NCBI RefSeq assembly: GCF_028607085.1
Contig: NZ_CP117411.1
Coordinates: forward strand, 1,426,001-1,490,000
Direction: 5' to 3'
Source of the DNA: Sphingomonas naphthae
GTDB lineage: Bacteria > Pseudomonadota > Alphaproteobacteria > Sphingomonadales > Sphingomonadaceae
Length of the DNA: 64,000 nucleotides
Within the stretch, counting starts at the first letter, position 1. Each line of letters begins with the position of its first letter. The position numbers were made by a program, and so were the translations under genes. The notes beneath the pieces were generated by a model. It did not search any database and was not told where the DNA came from. It saw only the letters and a program-made list of their open reading frames with translations. This document shows, piece after piece, positions 8,576 to 17,121 of the stretch.

Positions 8576-10417
8576 ATGAGCCTCCGCAACGTGGCCATCA
8601 TCGCGCACGTCGATCATGGCAAGACGACCCTCGTCGATCAGCTTTTCCGTCAATCCGGCACCTTCCGCGACAACCAGCGGATCGAGGAGCGGGCGATGGA
8701 TTCGAACGACCTGGAAAAGGAGCGGGGCATCACCATCCTCGCCAAGCCGACCTCGGTCGACTGGACCCCGCCCGGCACCGACGAGAGCATCCGCATCAAC
8801 ATCGTCGACACCCCCGGCCACGCCGATTTCGGCGGTGAGGTGGAGCGCATCCTCTCGATGGTGGACGGCGTCGTCCTGCTGGTCGATTCGTCCGAAGGCG
8901 CGATGCCGCAGACCAAGTTCGTGACCGGCAAGGCGCTGGCGCTGGGCCTGAAGCCGATCGTCGTCGTCAACAAGGTCGATCGCGCCGACGCCCGCATCCA
9001 GGAAGTGCTGGACGAGGTGTTCGACCTGTTCGTGTCGCTCGACGCCAACGACGAGCAGCTCGACTTCCCGGTGCTGTATGCCTCGGGCCGCAACGGCTAT
9101 GCCTCGACCGACATGGACGCGCGCGAAGGCACGCTGATCCCAATGTTCGAGACGATCGTCAGCCACGTTCCGGCCCCCAAGGTCGAGGTGGAGGACGTGC
9201 CCTTCACCTTCCTGGTGACCTTGCTCGATCGCGACAATTTCCTCGGCCGGATCCTCACCGGCCGCGTCAATTCGGGTACGGTGAAGACCAACCAGGCGAT
9301 CCACGCGCTGGATAACGACGGCAAGATCATCGAGACCGGCCGCGCCTCCAAGATCCTGTCGTTCCGCGGCCTCGATCGCGTGCCGGTCGACGAAGCCAAG
9401 GCGGGCGACATCATCAGCCTGGCCGGCCTGACGGTGGCGACGGTTGCCAACACCATCGCCGACACGTCGGTGACCGAACCGCTCCACGCCCAGCCGATCG
9501 ATCCGCCGACGCTGTCGATGCGCTTCGCGGTGAACGATTCGCCGATGGCGGGTCGCGAGGGCACCAAGGTGACGTCGCGCATGATCCGCGACCGCCTGTT
9601 CCGCGAAGCCGAATCCAACGTCGCCGTGAAGGTGACCGAGAGCGCCGACAAGGACAGCTATGAAGTGGCCGGTCGCGGCGAGCTTCAGCTGGGCGTGCTG
9701 ATCGAGACGATGCGCCGCGAGGGCTTCGAGCTCGGCATCAGCCGTCCGCGCGTGCTGTTCGGCGAGGAGGACGGCAAGAAGACAGAGCCGTACGAGACCG
9801 TCGTGATCGACGTGGACGAGGAGTTCTCGGGCACGGTCGTCGACAAGATGAACCAGCGCAAGGCCGAGATGACCGACATGCGCCCGTCGGGTGGCGGCAA
9901 GACCCGCATCACCTTCTCGGCGCCGTCGCGCGGCCTGATCGGTTATCATGGCGAATTCCTGTCCGACACGCGCGGCACGGGCATCATGAACCGGCTGTTC
10001 GAGAAGTATGGCCCCCACAAGGGCAATATCGAGGGCCGCAAGAATGGCGTGCTGATCTCGAACGGCAATGGCGAGGCGCAGGCCTATGCGCTCGGGCCGC
10101 TCGAGGAGCGTGGCATCCTGATGGTCGGCCCCGGCGAGGCGCTCTACGAGGGCATGATCATCGGCGAGAATGCCAAGACGGACGACCTCGAGGTCAATCC
10201 GATGAAGGCCAAGCAGCTGACGAACTTCCGCGCCTCGGGCGGCAAGGACGATGCCATCCGCCTGACCCCGCCGCGTCGCCTGACCTTGGAACAGGCGATC
10301 GCTTACATCGACGACGACGAGCTGGTGGAGGTGACCCCCAAGTCGATCCGCCTGCGCAAGCGCCACCTCGACCCGAACGAGCGCAAGCGCGCCAGCCGGG
10401 CCTCGAAGGCGGCGTAA
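8576..10417 (+). CDS. typA: Ribosome-associated translational GTPase BipA/TypA
   Basis: A translation-factor GTPase that binds the ribosome and supports growth under stress and at low temperature, with roles in 50S assembly. The 613-residue length fits the family (about 600). The G domain has AHVDHGKTT at residues 9-17, the effector segment ERGITI, DTPGHADFGGE and NKVD. EF-G-like domains III and V and the BipA-specific C-terminal domain follow, including GLIGYHGEFLSDTRGTG. The chosen ATG at 8576 gives MSLRNVAIIAHVDHGK, the usual N-terminus. Upstream in-frame starts at 8510 lack family support. It is monocistronic and convergent with rpoN, with a hairpin between them. Confidence 0.95.
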   Translation: MSLRNVAIIAHVDHGKTTLVDQLFRQSGTFRDNQRIEERAMDSNDLEKERGITILAKPTSVDWTPPGTDESIRINIVDTPGHADFGGEVERILSMVDGVVLLVDSSEGAMPQTKFVTGKALALGLKPIVVVNKVDRADARIQEVLDEVFDLFVSLDANDEQLDFPVLYASGRNGYASTDMDAREGTLIPMFETIVSHVPAPKVEVEDVPFTFLVTLLDRDNFLGRILTGRVNSGTVKTNQAIHALDNDGKIIETGRASKILSFRGLDRVPVDEAKAGDIISLAGLTVATVANTIADTSVTEPLHAQPIDPPTLSMRFAVNDSPMAGREGTKVTSRMIRDRLFREAESNVAVKVTESADKDSYEVAGRGELQLGVLIETMRREGFELGISRPRVLFGEEDGKKTEPYETVVIDVDEEFSGTVVDKMNQRKAEMTDMRPSGGGKTRITFSAPSRGLIGYHGEFLSDTRGTGIMNRLFEKYGPHKGNIEGRKNGVLISNGNGEAQAYALGPLEERGILMVGPGEALYEGMIIGENAKTDDLEVNPMKAKQLTNFRASGGKDDAIRLTPPRRLTLEQAIAYIDDDELVEVTPKSIRLRKRHLDPNERKRASRASKAA

Positions 10418-10437
10418 GGCCGGTTTGAAGACCTGAG

Positions 10438-10466
10438 AACCAGGCGAGGAATTCCCTCGCCTGGTT
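10438..10466. terminator. Bidirectional hairpin terminator between typA and rpoN
   Basis: A perfect 12-bp stem, AACCAGGCGAGG paired with CCTCGCCTGGTT, encloses a five-base loop. It lies 20 bp after the typA stop and 25 bp after the rpoN stop, which face each other. There is no long T-run, so efficiency is uncertain, but position and symmetry suit a shared terminator. Confidence 0.7.
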
Positions 10467-10491
10467 CGGTCGGGCATTTACAAATTGGCGA

Positions 10492-11985
10492 TCAGGCGCC
10501 CAGCGCCTTCTGTCGCCGCCGCTGCACCGACGATCCCAGCCCGATCGCCTCGCGATATTTCGCCACCGTGCGGCGGGCGATGCCGAAGCCTTCGGCGTTG
10601 AGCAGGTCGACCAATTTGTCGTCGGAGAGGATGTCCTTCGGGCTCTCGGCGGCGATCAGCCTGGCGATGCGGTCCTTCACGGCGTTGGCCGATGCGGCCT
10701 CGCCGCCGTCGGCGGACTGGATCGCGCTCGTGAAGAAATATTTGAGTTCGTAGAGGCCCCGGTCGCACGACAGATATTTGTTGGACGTGACGCGGCTTAC
10801 GGTCGATTCGTGCATGCCGATCGCATCGGCGACCATCTTCAGCGTCATCGGCTTCAGATGCGCCACGCCGCGCGCGAAGAAGGCTTCCTGCTGCGTGACG
10901 ATCTCGCTGGCGACCTTCAATATGGTGCGCGCGCGTTGGTCGAGCGCCTTGACCAGCCAGTTGGCGCTGGCGAGGCAATCGGCCAGCCACGCCTTGCTCT
11001 CGCGATTTTGAGGGCCGCCCTGCAACTCGCTGTAATAGCTGCGATTGACGAGCAGGCGGGGGAGGGTGGCGCCGTTCAGTTCGACCGCCCAGCCGGGGCC
11101 GCGCCGCATGACGTGGATGTCGGGCGACACCGCCTCGATCCGGGTCGATCCGAAGCGCAGGCCGGGTTTGGGATCGTAGGCGCGCAGCTCGCGGATCATG
11201 TCGGCGAAATCCTCCTCGTCCACGCCGCACATCCGGCGGAGCTGGGGCAAGGCGCCGCGCGCGAGCAGGTCGAGATTGGCGATCAGGGTCGCCATGGCGG
11301 GGTCGTAGCGGTCGGCCTCGCGCGCCTGGAGGGCGATGCACTCGGCCAGGCCGCGCGCGCCGACGCCGGTCGGGTCGAGCCCGTGGATCACACCCAGCAC
11401 CCGCTCGACATGATGGAGCGCCACGTCGAGCCGCTGCGCCACCTCGGGCAACGGCACCGTGAGGTAACCCGCCTCGTCGATCTGGTCGATCAGGTGGAGC
11501 GCGATGGCGAGATCGACGCCCGACAGCTGCTCGCCCGCCTGCGCCGCCAGATGCTCGGCCAGACTGGGCGGCGCGGCGCCGAGCAGGTCGAGGTCGGGCA
11601 TCTCCTCGCCGCCCGGGCCGGCGATGCCCTCGGTCGAGGGGCCGGGGCTGTCGGCGACGCTGTCGTGATGAAAGGTCTCGGCGGCATAATCCGCGTCGAG
11701 CGGCGCGTCGGCGATGGCGTCGCCGGCCTCGATCAGCCGGTCGGCTGTGACGGGTTCGTCGGGCGGGCCGTCGTCCATCGTCGAAGGGTCGGGCGCTTCG
11801 GCGGCGGCCTCGCGCTCGTCGGCGACGCCGCCGGTTTCGAGCAGGGGGTTCTTGTCGATCTCCTCGGCGATGAACCCCTCGATCTCCAGATTGGAGAGCG
11901 CGAGCAGGCGGATCGCCTGCTGCAACTGCGGGGTCATCACCAGCGATTGCGACTGGCGGATGTCGAGGCGGGGGGCGAGGCTCAT
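10492..11985 (-). CDS. rpoN: RNA polymerase sigma-54 factor
   Basis: Directs RNA polymerase to -24/-12 promoters and needs AAA+ activators. The 497-residue protein has all three regions. Region I is glutamine- and leucine-rich (QSQSLVMTPQLQQAIRLLAL), region II is acidic (about residues 60-130), and region III has the core-binding and DNA-binding parts. The helix-turn-helix is near HESTVSRVTSNKYLSCDRG, and the RpoN box appears as ARRTVAKYRE near the C-terminus. It follows lptB on the same strand, as is common in proteobacteria, but a 30-bp perfect inverted repeat separates the two genes. No HPF or PTS-Ntr gene follows within the window, since typA lies beyond. Confidence 0.95.
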   Translation of the reverse strand: MSLAPRLDIRQSQSLVMTPQLQQAIRLLALSNLEIEGFIAEEIDKNPLLETGGVADEREAAAEAPDPSTMDDGPPDEPVTADRLIEAGDAIADAPLDADYAAETFHHDSVADSPGPSTEGIAGPGGEEMPDLDLLGAAPPSLAEHLAAQAGEQLSGVDLAIALHLIDQIDEAGYLTVPLPEVAQRLDVALHHVERVLGVIHGLDPTGVGARGLAECIALQAREADRYDPAMATLIANLDLLARGALPQLRRMCGVDEEDFADMIRELRAYDPKPGLRFGSTRIEAVSPDIHVMRRGPGWAVELNGATLPRLLVNRSYYSELQGGPQNRESKAWLADCLASANWLVKALDQRARTILKVASEIVTQQEAFFARGVAHLKPMTLKMVADAIGMHESTVSRVTSNKYLSCDRGLYELKYFFTSAIQSADGGEAASANAVKDRIARLIAAESPKDILSDDKLVDLLNAEGFGIARRTVAKYREAIGLGSSVQRRRQKALGA

Positions 11986-12010
11986 CCTCGCAGGCCGCTA
12001 CGCGGCGGCG

Positions 12011-12086
12011 GCACCGGCCCGCACCCCCACCCGACCGCCCGACGGAAGTATCATGTGGGCGGTCGGGTGGGGGTGCGGGCCGGTGC
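12011..12086. repeat. 30-bp perfect inverted repeat between lptB and rpoN
   Basis: Arms 12011-12040 and 12057-12086 are exact reverse complements over 30 bases, separated by a 16-base loop. The arms are almost entirely G and C. The structure starts 11 bp after the lptB stop and ends 26 bp before the rpoN start. In RNA it would be an extremely stable hairpin, so it probably terminates, attenuates or processes the lpt transcript before rpoN. Confidence 0.85.
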
Positions 12087-12097
12087 GGCTCATCAAA

Positions 12098-12856
12098 CTA
12101 CAGCGCGAAGCTCTCGCCGAGATAGAGGCGGCGCACGTCCGGGTTGCGGACCAGATCGGCCGGCGCGCCCTGAAACAGCACCCGGCCGTCGTAGATGATG
12201 CAGGCGCGATCGACGATATCGAGCGTCTCGCGGACATTGTGATCGGTGATGAGCACGCCGATGTCGCGCCGTTTCAGATCCTTCACCAGATCGCGGATGT
12301 CCGCGATCGAGATCGGGTCGATGCCGGCGAAGGGCTCGTCGAGCAGCATGATCGAGGGATTGGCCGCCAGCGCGCGCGCGATCTCGCAGCGCCGCCGCTC
12401 GCCGCCCGACAGCGCCATGGCGGAGCTGTCGCGCAACTTCTCCAGGTGGAATTCGGCCAACAGCTCGTCCAGCCGCCGCTCGCGCGCGGCGCGATCGGGC
12501 ATGGCGATTTCCAGCACGGTGCGGATGTTCTGCGCCACCGTCAGCCCGCGGAAGATCGAGGTTTCCTGCGGCAGATAGCCGAGACCCAGGATCGCGCGGC
12601 GGTACATCGGCAGGCCGGTGATATCGTCGCCGTCGAGCAGGATGCGGCCCGCGTCCGGCTTGGCCAGACCCATCACCGAATAGAAACAGGTCGTCTTGCC
12701 AGCGCCGTTCGGCCCGAGCAGCCCGACCACCTCGCCGCGCGCCACGGAGAGCGACACGTCGGTCAGCACCTGACGGCGATCATAGGCCTTGGCGATCGAG
12801 ACGATCTCCAGACCGCTCGATTCCGGCAGCCGTTCCAATGTGTCGATATCCGCCAT
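12098..12856 (-). CDS. lptB: LPS export ABC transporter ATP-binding protein LptB
   Basis: ATPase of the LptB2FGC complex, which extracts lipopolysaccharide from the inner membrane. The protein has 252 residues. Walker A is GPNGAGKTT, the Q-loop segment is LGYLPQETSIFRGLTV, the signature is LSGGERRR, Walker B is IMLLDEPFAGIDP, and the switch histidine is in LITDHNVRET. The LGYLPQE and DEPFAGIDP segments are characteristic of LptB. The ATG at 12856 has GAGG just upstream; a longer open frame to 12907 is not favoured. It is 104 bp downstream of lptA on the same strand, in the block nrnC-lptC-lptA-lptB-rpoN. Confidence 0.95.
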   Translation of the reverse strand: MADIDTLERLPESSGLEIVSIAKAYDRRQVLTDVSLSVARGEVVGLLGPNGAGKTTCFYSVMGLAKPDAGRILLDGDDITGLPMYRRAILGLGYLPQETSIFRGLTVAQNIRTVLEIAMPDRAARERRLDELLAEFHLEKLRDSSAMALSGGERRRCEIARALAANPSIMLLDEPFAGIDPISIADIRDLVKDLKRRDIGVLITDHNVRETLDIVDRACIIYDGRVLFQGAPADLVRNPDVRRLYLGESFAL

Positions 12857-12960
12857 GCTACCTCGCTGTGCGCGATCCCCGTACCGCACCGGCGGCGTGA
12901 AGAGCAAGATTCATGCCGCCCGGCTCGGCCCGTTTCGGATCAACCTGTGGCTTTGTGCGG

Positions 12961-13515
12961 TCAGTTGGTCCGCTGGGGCACGCTGAAGCGGCCCGTCACG
13001 CGGCCGCCGGCCACGCCGCCGGGTCCGGTGGTCGTGGCGTTGCCGGGCACCCGGCTGCCGTCCACGCTGGCGCGGCCGGTCGTCAGGTCGATCGTCAGGC
13101 GGGATCCGTTGACGTTGTTGGTGCCGCGCGTCACCCGCACGTTGCCGATCAGGGTCACGAGCCGGCGGTTGACGTCGTAGATGCCGAAATTGCCCTTGGC
13201 GGTCTCGGTGGGCGAGGTGACGGTCACGCCGCCCGAGGCGTCGATGCGCTGCACCTGCGGGTCGGCCCCGGCGGCGCGGGCGTAGGCGACGGTCATGCGC
13301 GGGGCGTCCATCGTCATGTCGCCCTGCTTCACCTTCACGTTGCCGGTGAAGATCGCGCGGTCGGCACGGTCCTGCAATTCGATCCGGTCGGCGGCGACAT
13401 CCACGGGCGCGTTGGCATTATGCCCCTTCAGCGACGATACCGTGGCCGACTGGCCGATCGCGATGGCGGCCGGCAGGGTGGCGAGCATCAGGAACAGGGG
13501 AAGGCGCGCGGTCAT
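12961..13515 (-). CDS. lptA: Periplasmic LPS transport protein LptA
   Basis: Forms the periplasmic bridge of beta-jellyroll units that carries lipopolysaccharide from LptC to LptD. The 184-residue protein starts with a signal peptide (TARLPLFLMLATLPAAIAIG). The OstA/LptA fold follows, with repeated segments such as VDVAADRIELQDRADRAIF and NVKVKQGDMTMDAPRM. The C-terminus is rich in glycine, threonine and arginine and probably flexible. Its ATG overlaps the lptC stop by four bases, so the two are translationally coupled, as expected for partners in one complex. Confidence 0.9.
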   Translation of the reverse strand: MTARLPLFLMLATLPAAIAIGQSATVSSLKGHNANAPVDVAADRIELQDRADRAIFTGNVKVKQGDMTMDAPRMTVAYARAAGADPQVQRIDASGGVTVTSPTETAKGNFGIYDVNRRLVTLIGNVRVTRGTNNVNGSRLTIDLTTGRASVDGSRVPGNATTTGPGGVAGGRVTGRFSVPQRTN

Positions 13516-14159
13516 TTCGCGGCCTTGGACTGGCCTTGGACGATATGCAAGCGGGCGCGGCCCTCCAGCACCACCACATGGCTGTTGAGATCGCCGGTCA
13601 TGCGATCGGCGGTGAAGCGGCCGGTGGGGGATAGGCCGGAGACCGGCGTACGGCTGGCGAACTGGCGCGTCTTGAGATCGATATCGACATTGCGCGTATC
13701 GAGCCGGTAGCCGGTCGAATCGGACAGGCGCACCGGGCCGTCGATGGCGATCTTCTCGCTGTTCATGTCGTAGCGGCCCTGCGGCGCCACGGCGAGCGCC
13801 TCGCCATTGGGCTGGGCGAGGCGGGCGCGCAGGGTCTGCATCTTGACAACCGGATCGGCCGAGGTTTGCTGCACGGCCGAAGCGGCGGTCAGGTTGAACG
13901 GCTGGCCCTTGGCATCCTGCCCGCGATAGACCGCGCGGCTGAGGCGCATCCGCTCGTGCGCGATCTCAACCCGGTCCTTCGACAGCACGAAGCTGATGTC
14001 ACGCTGGCTGGTGAGCGGCACCGCCGCCAGGAACAGCCCCAGCACCACTACCGCGAGCGGCAGCGCGACCCGCACCACGCGGATCAGCCTGTCGTGCGAT
14101 CCGCCGGGCACGGCCCAGCCCTGCCGACGATCGCGGATGGTATCGGCGCGCGTGGCCAT
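13512..14159 (-). CDS. lptC: LPS export protein LptC
   Basis: A bitopic inner-membrane protein that passes lipopolysaccharide from LptB2FG to LptA. It has 215 residues, one N-terminal membrane segment at about residues 30-50 (VALPLAVVVLGLFLAAVPL), and a periplasmic beta-jellyroll that includes GQPFNLTAASAVQQ and VDIDLKTRQFAS. The ATG at 14159 overlaps the TGA of the upstream exonuclease gene (ATGA). The open frame extends much further upstream, through that gene, and is ignored there. Sequence conservation in LptC is low, so synteny with lptA and lptB carries much of the call. Confidence 0.88.
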   Translation of the reverse strand: MATRADTIRDRRQGWAVPGGSHDRLIRVVRVALPLAVVVLGLFLAAVPLTSQRDISFVLSKDRVEIAHERMRLSRAVYRGQDAKGQPFNLTAASAVQQTSADPVVKMQTLRARLAQPNGEALAVAPQGRYDMNSEKIAIDGPVRLSDSTGYRLDTRNVDIDLKTRQFASRTPVSGLSPTGRFTADRMTGDLNSHVVVLEGRARLHIVQGQSKAAK

Positions 14160-14776
14160 CAGGCGTGGGCGAAGATGTCGATTTCGGGCCAGCCGGCGAG
14201 ATCCAGCTCGGCGCGGTGCGGCAGGAAATCGAAGCAGGCCTGCGCCAGTTCCATCCGGCCCTCGCGGATCAGCCGCTCGTCCAGCTTTACCTTCATCGCA
14301 TGCAGGAAGCGCACGTCGGAGGCGGCATAATCCTTCTGCGCCTCCGAAAGCTCGGGCGCGCCCCAGTCGGACGATTGCTGCTGCTTGGACACATCCTGCC
14401 CGAGCAGTTCGCGCGCCAGCTCCTTCAGGCCGTGGCGATCGGTGTAGGTGCGGATCAGGCGCGAGGCGATCTTGGTGCAATAGACCGGGCCGGCCACCAC
14501 GCCCATGTAATGGCGGATCGCCGCCAGATCGAAGCGGGCGAAATGGTAGAGCTTCAGCCGCGCCGGATCGGCCAGCACCGCGCGCAGGTTCGGCGCGGCA
14601 TAGTCGCTGCCCGGCCCGAAGCGGACGAGATGCTCGTCGCCGCCCCCGTCCGAGATCTGGAGCAGGCACAGCCGGTCGCGCGGGGTGATGAGGCCCATCG
14701 TCTCGGTATCGACGGCGACGGGGCCGGGGGCGAGGACGCCCTCGGGCAGATCCTCTTCATGCAGGTAAACGCTCAT
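14159..14776 (-). CDS. nrnC: 3'-5' exoribonuclease NrnC (short RNase D-like, DEDDy)
   Basis: Degrades very short RNA oligonucleotides and is the alphaproteobacterial counterpart of oligoribonuclease. The 205-residue protein lacks the HRDC domains of RNase D. It carries the DEDDy residues: D and E in AVDTETMG near residue 23, D in YHFARFDLA, and Y and D in DYAASDVRFLH. The segments CTKIASRLIRTYTDRHGLKE and VSKQQQSSDWGAPELS closely match what I recall of Bartonella and Brucella NrnC, including the C-terminal ELDLAGWPEIDIFAHA. Automated annotation often calls such proteins ribonuclease D. It is the first gene of the lpt block and overlaps lptC by four bases. Confidence 0.9.
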   Translation of the reverse strand: MSVYLHEEDLPEGVLAPGPVAVDTETMGLITPRDRLCLLQISDGGGDEHLVRFGPGSDYAAPNLRAVLADPARLKLYHFARFDLAAIRHYMGVVAGPVYCTKIASRLIRTYTDRHGLKELARELLGQDVSKQQQSSDWGAPELSEAQKDYAASDVRFLHAMKVKLDERLIREGRMELAQACFDFLPHRAELDLAGWPEIDIFAHA

Positions 14777-14831
14777 CCGGCCCGCATAGGCCTGTGCGGC
14801 GTTCCGCTCAATGCGCGTTCTTCACGCGGGC

Positions 14832-15626
14832 TCAATGCGCCTTCTTCGCCTGCGCCCTGGCCTTTCGGCTGCGCTGCCACAGGTTGAGCATCTCGACCCC
14901 GCCCGAAAAGGCCATGGCGGTGTAGATATAGCCCTTGGGGATGTGCGCGCCGAAGCCCTCGGCGATCAGCACCATGCCGATCATCAGCAGGAAGCCGAGC
15001 GCCAGCATCACCACGCTGGGGTTGCGATTGATGAAGTTGGAGAGCGGATCGGCCGCCAGCAGCATCGCGCCCACCGCCACGATCACCGCCGCCACCATCA
15101 CCGGCAGATCGTCGGTCATGCCCACCGCCGTCAGGATCGAATCGATCGAAAAGACCAGGTCGAGCGCGATGATCTGGGCGATGGCCGATCCGAAGCCGAT
15201 GCCGACGGCGCGCGCGGTCGTCTCGCTCTCGTGCCCGCCATCGTCGTTCACGCTGTGCGAAATCTCGCGCGTCGCCTTCCACACCAGGAACAGCCCGCCC
15301 GCGAACAGGATGATGTCGCGCCAGGTGAAGCTCGTCTCGAACGAGGGCACGCGATGGTCGCCGGGCGGGCCGGTCAGCCCCAGATCGAACACCGGCTTCG
15401 TCAGCCCCATCACCCACGATATCGTGAACAGCAGCAGCAGGCGCATGACGAGCGCGAGGCCGATGCCGATGCGCCGGGCCTTCTGGCGCGTTTCGGGCGG
15501 CAGCTTGTTCGACAGGATCGCCACGAAGACGAGATTGTCGATGCCCAGCACCACCTCCATCACGATCAGCGTGAGGAGGGCCGCCCAGGCGGCGGGGTCC
15601 GAAAGCAGCTGTCCGATCTGGTCCAT
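14832..15626 (-). CDS. TerC family integral membrane protein
   Basis: A polytopic inner-membrane protein of 264 residues with about seven membrane helices. TerC relatives are linked to metal homeostasis, including manganese export, and to tellurite resistance, but the substrate here is unknown. The two family acidic motifs are present: [18 protein letters not shown] near residue 26 and [20 protein letters not shown] near residue 155. The C-terminus is short and basic, with no CBS or CorC domain. It lies 55 bp upstream of nrnC on the same strand. Nothing in the 5' region resembles a yybP manganese riboswitch. Confidence 0.9.
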   Translation of the reverse strand: MDQIGQLLSDPAAWAALLTLIVMEVVLGIDNLVFVAILSNKLPPETRQKARRIGIGLALVMRLLLLFTISWVMGLTKPVFDLGLTGPPGDHRVPSFETSFTWRDIILFAGGLFLVWKATREISHSVNDDGGHESETTARAVGIGFGSAIAQIIALDLVFSIDSILTAVGMTDDLPVMVAAVIVAVGAMLLAADPLSNFINRNPSVVMLALGFLLMIGMVLIAEGFGAHIPKGYIYTAMAFSGGVEMLNLWQRSRKARAQAKKAH

Positions 15627-15898
15627 GAACAGGCTGATAAGGCGTGCCGGACAGGCGCGGCAAGTCTAACGAAAGAGTAACCAACCGGTTATTTCGTGAC
15701 ATTTTGCGACTCAAGCTGCGGCAAGGCGCGCTGTCCAGCCGATGAACCACCTGAACGGAAGCGAAACCGCTCGCAGTTCCCCTGTTTTTCCTTTAAACGG
15801 CCACATTGGCGCGTAACGGATCGCGCTGGGAGATTCGCGCCAGACGTCCGGCGCGGGCTTCTCGTTGGATCGGGCGTATTCGGGAAGAATTCTTAGGC

Positions 15899-16735
15899 AT
15901 GAGTTTCGACAGAGGGCGACGCGGTCAGCGCGGCCGTGACAAGGGCTTCGGCGACGAAGGCGGTTTTGGCGGCGGTTTCGACGGCGGCTTCGGCGGTGGC
16001 GGTGATCGCTTCGGCGGCGGCGGCTTCGGCGGTGGCGGCGATCGCTTCGGCGGCGGCGGCGGCGGTGGTTACCGCGGCGGTGGCGGCGGTTTCGGCGGCG
16101 GCGGTGATCGCTTCGGCGGTGGCGGCGGCGGCGGTTTCCGTGGCGGCGGCGGCGGTGGTTTCGGCGGCGGCGGTGGCGGCTTCGGCGGCGGTCGTGGCGG
16201 CGGCGGCATGCCCCCCCAGGTGATCGGCGAAGGCAAGGGCGTCGTGAAGTTCTTCAACGGGCAGAAGGGCTTCGGCTTCATCGTCCGTGATGACGGCGGC
16301 GAGGACGTTTTCGTTCACATCTCGGCGGTCGAGCAGGCCGGCCTCACCGGTCTGGCTGATGGCCAGCCGCTGGGCTTCACGCTCGTCGATCGCGGCGGCC
16401 GCATCTCCGCGACCGATCTGAAGATCGATGGCGAGCCGATGGCGGTCGAAGATCGCGGTCCCCCGCGTGACGCCGCTGGCGCCCCCGGCGCGGCCCGTGG
16501 TGGCCCGCAGCGCCAGCTCACCGGCGAGAAGGCTTCCGGCACCGTGAAGTTCTTCAACCCGATGAAGGGCTTCGGCTTCATCCAGCGCGACGACGGCCAG
16601 CCCGACGCGTTCGTCCACATCTCCGCTGTGGAACGCGCCGGCATGACCAGCCTGAACGAGGGCGACCGCCTCGAGTTCGAACTCGAAGTCGATCGTCGCG
16701 GCAAGTACGCCGCGGTGAACCTCAGCGGCATCTGA
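15899..16735 (+). CDS. Double cold-shock-domain protein with glycine-rich N-terminal repeats
   Basis: A 278-residue RNA/DNA-binding protein. Residues about 10-105 are a low-complexity tract of GGG, GF and GGGDRFGGGG repeats with regular R and F residues, like eukaryotic RGG/GAR tracts. Two cold-shock domains follow. The first, near residue 110, has GVVKFFNGQKGFGFI and VFVHISAVE; the second, near residue 210, has GTVKFFNPMKGFGFI and AFVHISAVE. Each has the RNP1 (KGFGFI) and RNP2 (VFVHIS or AFVHIS) motifs. A linker rich in alanine, glycine and proline joins them. The ATG at 15899 was chosen because MSFDRGRRGQRGRDKG suits the family; the frame is open to 15806. It probably acts as an RNA chaperone. 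The 272-bp 5' region could hold a long leader. Confidence 0.88.
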   Translation: MSFDRGRRGQRGRDKGFGDEGGFGGGFDGGFGGGGDRFGGGGFGGGGDRFGGGGGGGYRGGGGGFGGGGDRFGGGGGGGFRGGGGGGFGGGGGGFGGGRGGGGMPPQVIGEGKGVVKFFNGQKGFGFIVRDDGGEDVFVHISAVEQAGLTGLADGQPLGFTLVDRGGRISATDLKIDGEPMAVEDRGPPRDAAGAPGAARGGPQRQLTGEKASGTVKFFNPMKGFGFIQRDDGQPDAFVHISAVERAGMTSLNEGDRLEFELEVDRRGKYAAVNLSGI

Positions 16736-16758
16736 TCGCACACCCTAACGGGTAGAAT

Positions 16759-16790
16759 GGCCCGGTCGCAGCGATGCGGCCGGGCTTTTT
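16759..16790 (+). terminator. Intrinsic terminator of the cold-shock gene
   Basis: GCCCGG pairs with CCGGGC around an inner CGCA/TGCG stem and is followed by five T residues. It lies about 24 bp after the stop codon. Confidence 0.85.
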
Positions 16791-17121
16791 CGTGGCGGAT
16801 GATGCGGATGTTATGGTTCTTTTCGCAAATGCGAGGTGGAGTTAGTGTGGGATCGATGGCGGGTCGCTCAATTGCCCCGAAATGCCTGTCATCCAGACCT
16901 ACTTCAGTGGTTACCGTGAATGTACACGTTGGCCAATACACCTGCTGTAGCGGGGCTGTCAGAGAAAATTTATGCAGATGAAGAAGACCGCTGATCTAGA
17001 AAAGCATCTTTAAAATAGAAAAGCTGGCCTATTTCAAGAATCAGGCATAAGTTGTAGGTGTTTTGACTGTTGAGAGCTGTATATGTCGATCGGCGTCTCA
17101 CGTCACGGATGAGTTGCAGCT
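16791..17121. other. Lower-GC intergenic stretch, no gene seen
   Basis: About 330 bases with visibly lower GC than the surroundings and no open frame with coding character. It leads into the lower-GC gene at 17122 and probably belongs to the same acquired segment. No direct repeat, integrase or tRNA end was recognised. Confidence 0.6.

Noticed and set aside
8549-10477. 642-codon frame opposite typA
   Set aside because: Antisense to a clear BipA gene, with low-complexity composition and no domain pattern.
15960-16210. CRISPR-like periodic repeats
   Set aside because: The periodicity is GGC/GGT codons of the glycine-rich tract in the cold-shock gene; there are no unique spacers.
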